From: Strigamia acuminata
Lineage: Eukaryota; Arthropoda; Chilopoda; Geophilomorpha; Linotaeniidae
NCBI GenBank assembly: GCA_949358305.1
Contig: OX442314.1
Coordinates: 10,347,060-10,411,059 of the forward strand
DNA: 64,000 nt
Direction of reading: 5' to 3'
How positions within the stretch are numbered: position 1 is the stretch's first letter; each line of letters starts with the position of its first letter. The notes under the pieces are model-generated. The model was not told the DNA's origin. It saw only the letters and a program-made list of their open reading frames with translations, and did no database searches. Below, in pieces: positions 35,201-41,200 of the stretch. The translations under genes were made by a program, and so were the position numbers.

Positions 35201-38200
35201 CCTTGGAACGGTCATTTTGTTTACATTGAAGTCTCTAGTACTTGTAGAGCAAGCAGTTGTAATTTCAGGATCACAACAGTAGAGACATGTACGTTTGTCA
35301 ACCTTCACAAATAACATAGAATAGAAAGTAACATCTACTCTGTTTCTGAGGTTGCCTTGCCAACATCAAAAAATGTGAGAATAACAAAATATATGTCCAG
35401 TGCAAAAAAATCAACCTCTCGTGTAAATGAATGCAGAAATAACAAAAAACAAGAAATAGCAGCGCTAAGTGAATATTTTAGTAAATATAAATTTATAATT
35501 CACGTGTATTCTTAGTTTTAATGTGTTTAGAATAGAATAAATTTATTTATTTGTTTGTTAATCCGTTTTCATTTGTCAGTCATATTTGTTTATTTTGGAG
35601 GTGGTTTGATGGTTACCGCCATTACTCTACTAATTTGGGAGATTAAGGGAAGATGCCATAAGTATACGTCGTACAAATGTTTTCGACTTAGAGAGTTTGC
35701 TCTCCAGCAACTACACGATCACGGAAAAATAACCGAGTAAGCCTTAGAACGGTGGCGGCCGTCAAGAGATGCTCTAAGATCCAAAATCAAGAAGTTACTT
35801 CAAAGTTAGAAGCTGAAAATTATTTATTTATTATTCTATGTTGCTAAATTTGTTTTAATATCTCCCGCCAAGAATGTTCGGAATAAAAGTGTTTGGTATT
35901 TACTCGATTTGTTTGTGTTTTTTATCACTGAAAAGTAATGGCGCTGATCGCTTGTCAGTGTCCATATATCGGCAACTTTTACCGTTAAAAGATTTTACAA
36001 TTGGCACAAACACAGGTCCCTAAACGGAGTCATGGAGTTTTTTAACTTCATAAAACACTGCCATTGGCTGAAATTATCACAAACAACATGAAGTTGAAAT
36101 TAAGAAATAATTTAACTTCATTGCAGTTGCCAAAAATGCTAGATATTCTATGGCAACCCAACACAAGCAGTCAGGAGAAAGAGATAAAAGGATTCCAATA
36201 AGAGAGAATAAAAAGTTGGATATTAACCAAATTGAACACACAAGAAACGAAAAAAACTTTCCACCAGGTTGTTCTTTTGATTTCAATTAAAGTTCTGATT
36301 AAGAAGAGATAATTGAGTGAATCAATTTATTTATCAGTTTAGTCAGTTATTAAAAGAAATTTTAGATTAAAATCCAAAGTGATATAGCAAGGAACCATAC
36401 AAGAAAGCACTGTTGTGATTCCAAAGTTAGCACAAATGTTAGTCCCATGTTTATAGTTAGTATCAAGTCTGGTCACAATGTCCTGTCCGAAATGTGAGCC
36501 ACAACTAAGTCAACACTGCAAAAGACCTCCATTTTCGGAGACATTACGGTATTTTAGTTACTAATTTGACTAATCGTCATCCAACAGTATCGCAATACAT
36601 CCACCCATAGTACACAATAGGAACCGATTAAAAGGATTAAATGGAAGAGAGATGTGAAACGTGCCAGTACGACCATTGTGCCTTTGTGACCATTTTGACC
36701 GTGACTATGCAGTTTTCCGATAAGTATCATTTCATTTATTATAAGTTAGTAGTTTGGTATTTATACTTCATTCTGTATATTTTATTTTTATTTGCAAGAT
36801 TTGCAAAAAAACAAAATGGAAGTTTTGTCTATCCTGAAAACAGGACCTGGATATGTGGAAAGATTCCAAGAAATGATCCAGACTTTTTCTGGAACTAAAT
36901 CTGTATCGTTCTAGAAACGATTTAGTTTAAACTTGGACAAATAGAGTCCAAGGTTTAAACTTTTAAAGTTATAATTTTTTTTAATTCTTTAGTTTACTTA
37001 AGTTTTCTGCTGTTTTTCAGTAATTTTCAACAGTGTAAAAAGATGGATTTCACCAGAGGAACAAACAGAAACAGGTTTTCTTTTGCTAAAAAATTAATAA
37101 ATTAATTTTTAATATTTAATTTTCATTTCATTTTTTTTTGTATTGCAGGTATTTAGAAGTGGAGGAATTCTTGGAGTTATATCCAAATTTGGAAACCTAT
37201 TTTAAAAAAGACAACAGAAAAGAGAGTCCTCTATATGAGTCACATGTAAGATCTTATGTAGTGACAAAATATTTTTACCTACAAGAAAGTGACTTGACAA
37301 CACTCATGAAAAGCCACCGTTACATCTTAACGCCGATTGTGAAGGTGGTTTCAGCCCATTCATGGTAATTTAATAAAAAGAAAATTATTTTTTAAGAAAT
37401 TGTCATAAAATAATAGCATTGTAAATCCATACAGCTGTTGTAAACACTAGAACGGCCAGACCATGACCGTTCTAGTGTTAATAAAAAAAAATTAATTGCA
37501 GGTCCGTTAAACAAGAGGGCCAGGTTGTGTGTGGCACCTGAGGTTGAACCTGAGGTTAAACCTGTGGTTACTCTGAGACTCAAGAAAAATCGCCGGAGGA
37601 GTGGACCCGTCATTTTCCCGACACAAATTTCTCCATTATTCGAGAAGGAGAAATACTACGTGGAAAATATCGACACATTCGAAAGTGTGCAAACGTGATA
37701 TTTTGGCATATATTCGTCAAAACAATTTGTAACATTTTGGGAGTGCCAAGTCACATTTTTGGAATGAAGATTTGTTTTAACAAGAAGGGAATTGTATTTC
37801 AAGCATTGTAAGCATGGATTCGATCAAACGGACACAAAAAGACAGGTTTTTCTTTGCTAAAAAATTAATAAATTAATTTTTAATATTTAGTTTTTATTTT
37901 ATTTTATTTTTGTATTGCAGGGATTTAGAAGTAGAGGAATTTTTGGAATTATATCCGAATTTGGAGAGTTATTTCAACGACGACAATAGAAGCGAGGGTG
38001 CCTTATATGAATCGCATGTAAGAAGTTAAGTGATGACTAAACATTGTATAGGCACATATTGTGCACGTATTGTGCATGTTTGGTGTGTAATTAAAGGTCT
38101 GTGCCACCCCCATCCGTGCTTAGAGTTTAACGTGCAAGAAGCCTTGCAGAGAAGTTTTATGTTATCCCTTTGATATTAATAAATAAAAATATATATTTAC

Positions 38201-41200
38201 TGTGGTACATTTTCTTGTTCGTTTTGTTTATCATTACAATAACTGTACTGTATGCAATTTGAGTTTTGCAATTGGGGTTTGCGGAATTAGCAAATTCATA
38301 AGCATCATATTGTGTGCTTTGGGACAGTTACCCGATTAAGTAAGTATTGAAAGATAATTCTTTTAGAGTAGAAAAAAACTTAATTCACAGGGTATTTTTA
38401 ACCTAGGACGAAAAAAATACAAGGAGCACGAGCCGCGGCCACTTGCTGGAGGCAGTGCTAGACTGGAAAGAAATTTAGTACCGGGAAATGATCGAGCCAC
38501 GGGAACAAATTTATACCGGCCACCGGGAAGTTCCCGGTATCCCACCCGGCCAGTCCAGCATTGGGGTTTTGTGTCAGATAGGCAACAGTAGAACAAGTTA
38601 TTAATATTGAACCAGAAATATAAATACAAATAGAAAGACAATCGGAAGGTTAGCCCAAGAAGTTTTAAAGAAATGAAAATTGTTGAAAGATTTTTTTTTT
38701 CTGTCCATATATCGGGAGGTTTTTAACTTCATAAAACACTGCCATTGGCTGAAATTATCACACAATATGAAGAAGTTGAAATTAAGAAATAATTTAACTT
38801 CATTTCAGTTGCCAAAAATGCTTGCTATTCGATGGCAACTCAACACAAGCACAGTCAAAAGAAATTGTGGAAATAGTCAAGAGAAAGAAATAAAAGGATT
38901 CCAATAAGAGACAATAAAAAGTTGGATATTAACCAAACTGAACACACAAGAAACGAAAACAACTTTCCACCATGTTGTTGTTATTTTAAACAGCAAAAAT
39001 TTTTTCTTGCATTTGTTAATCTTATGAGGATTTTTGCAACTCTGGAGAAAGTAATTTTGAAAAAAGTGAAAGCTTCTCAAAGGTTTACAAATATTTTAGT
39101 TTAACAACAACTGTCAAAATGACCCAATGGGTTTTTCCAATAGTGTTTTTTGATGCTTTACATCAGAAAACTGCAAACGCGGCATTTTTCTTAAAGAAGA
39201 ATAAAAAAAGCGAATTAACCTAGAATGAAACCGATCCGACCGGTCCGTGCACGTTCAGAAACACCTTGGGGCGTCCTCAACAAAGATGAAAAGACAAAGA
39301 ACCACTCCTGGCTTTTAAAGTCCTGTTCCATGGGTCATCCAGAAAAGGGTGACTGAAAAATTTTCCACACTCTCAGAGAAGTCCAACCAAGAGCATTTGA
39401 AACGATTGATTACAAATAGAAGAGCAAGAACCTTGACCATCCTCTGAGCCACTGATTACTTTGAAAATAAAAACCAGGGTTCAGAAATCATATCCCAAAC
39501 TGAACACTTCATGTCATGAAAAATGGCATATTACGAAAACCCACAAGACAAATGCAGTTTCAAATGAAAAATTTGAAAACTTTGAAAAACCACCAAAAAG
39601 AACCAAAAAGCTCCAAAAGGCGCATCAAATAATATTCTTGCCAAATAAATACTCAACTGCCACATAACTGAAGAAATACGGAAGAAAATACAATTCGAAC
39701 TAGGCCTATAGTAGGCCCAAAATGGCGAAAAACAATATCAAAAGAACACATGTAAGAAAATAAATGAATCATTTAGAAATACGAATTCAAACTTGCTGAG
39801 AAATTTGCGGAAATGTTAATCCCGTGTTTATGAAACCAACCAACCTTTTGGAAATCAAACGCGAATTAAATAACGCGAAAAACGAACACGACATGATGTC
39901 GAAGAGCAAAATCTTGTTGTTCACCTCGCCTTGTGCTGAGCGAGACGAAATTGCGTGACAGATTATTGTTTAGCATCTAGTATTGTTTATAGCATCGTCA
40001 TAAAACGACCAAAACAATTTTATTTTTAGTTTTTCAATTTTCAATTTGTAGGTGGCGCATCAGGGCCACCACACTAGTGTTCGTCCAAGATTAAATAAAC
40101 ATAAATAAAATGTAACAAAATAAAATAAAAAAAGCAAATTACCTTTATCAGGGCATGCTCCAGTCTCGCTTCGACATCATCGTTTCGCCATTCGTCCGTT
40201 TTAGCGACATCTTTGATCCTTTTGTCGCACTTTTGCGCGTACGATAACAAATTTTCGGTCCCTTGAGGGTCGCGATTCCATAACAAATCCTCGCACAACT
40301 TCAATAATTCGGGTTCGATGTCGTCGTAAACTGGGAGAGAGCCCGCGTTGACGATTCCCATGTCCATTCCGGCTTTAATCGCGTGGTATAGAAAGACCGA
40401 GTGCATTGCTTCGCGAATTACTTCCAAACCGCGGAAGGAAAAGGAGAAATTCGACACTCCACCGCTTATACGACATCCCGGAAGTGTTTTCTGAAATGAA
40501 GTCGATTAAAAAGCGCAAAAATTAAGCAAATTTCTTATTCTTCACTTTGATTATTTTCAAGGCATTTATGAATTCCAAGCCGTACGAATTGTGCTCCGCA
40601 ATTCCAGTCGCAATCGTTAATATATTTGGATCAAAAATGATGTCGTTTGGATTAAATCCGACTTTTTCGACTAAAATTTTGTACGAACGGGTGCAAATTT
40701 CGACTTTCCTTTCAGTTTCTGCAGCCTGCAGTTAAAGAAATCATTAAAAACCACTAAAAATCGTTAAAAGTCATTAAAAATCATAGAAAAATCATGAAAA
40801 GTCATTAAAAATCATGAAAAATTTATCAAAAGTCATGAAAAATTTATGAAAAATCATGAAAAATTAATGAAAAATCATGACAAATCATAAAAAATCATGA
40901 AAAATTATGAAAAATCATAAAAAAAATCATTAAAAAAACATTAAAACAATGTTTAAAAAATCATTAACGTAAAAAAAGTATTAATTTCACCTGTCCCAAC
41001 TCGTCAAATGCCATCACGACAACAGCGGCACCGAATTTCTTAATAATTTTTGCTTTAGCAACAAAATCTTCTTCCCCTTCTTTCAAACTTATTGAATTAA
41101 CGATGCATTTTCCTTGAACACATTTGAGACCGGCTTCAATGACGGCAAAATTAGACGAATCAATGCAAATTGGTACCTGACAATAATAAAAAATGGTCAA

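Larger units (their letters stand above)
8829..40090. mobile_element. 31-kb composite TIR element inserted in MTR intron 15
   Basis: The ends are inverted copies. Left, reading inward from 8830: TCTTGGACGAACACTAGTGT, then CTGATGCGCCACCTACAAAT. The right end, read in reverse complement from 40090, gives the same words. Similarity continues through a region with GTTTTGGTCG, CGAGGTGAACAGCAAGAT and CATAAACATGGGATTAACAT, so the left repeat is about 0.5 kb. TTAA lies at 8825-8828 (plus one extra A) and at 40091-40094 and may be the target duplication. The interior is a mosaic of duplicated right ends, decayed spliced coding cassettes, retrotransposon relics, one intact Ty3/gypsy element, a foldback and a minisatellite. 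No transposase, DNA polymerase B, integrase or packaging ATPase of its own was recognised. It is probably non-autonomous or an accretion of nested and tandem copies rather than one simple transposon. Confidence 0.75.

Noticed and set aside
8838..40080. CACTA (EnSpm) transposon, because CACTAGTG lies near both ends
   Set aside because: Inverted identity continues about 12 bp outside CACTA to TCTTGGACGAA, so CACTA is not the terminus; no EnSpm transposase seen.
8829..40090. Polinton/Maverick identity for the large element
   Set aside because: No PolB, retroviral-like integrase, adenoviral-type protease or FtsK-like ATPase was seen outside the Ty3 element, and the TTAA flank does not fit the usual 6-bp target duplication.
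8829..40090. piggyBac element, because of TTAA at both ends
   Set aside because: The termini are TCTTGG rather than the CCC/CCY start of piggyBac, the left side has an extra A, and no DDD transposase is present. TTAA is kept only as a possible target site.
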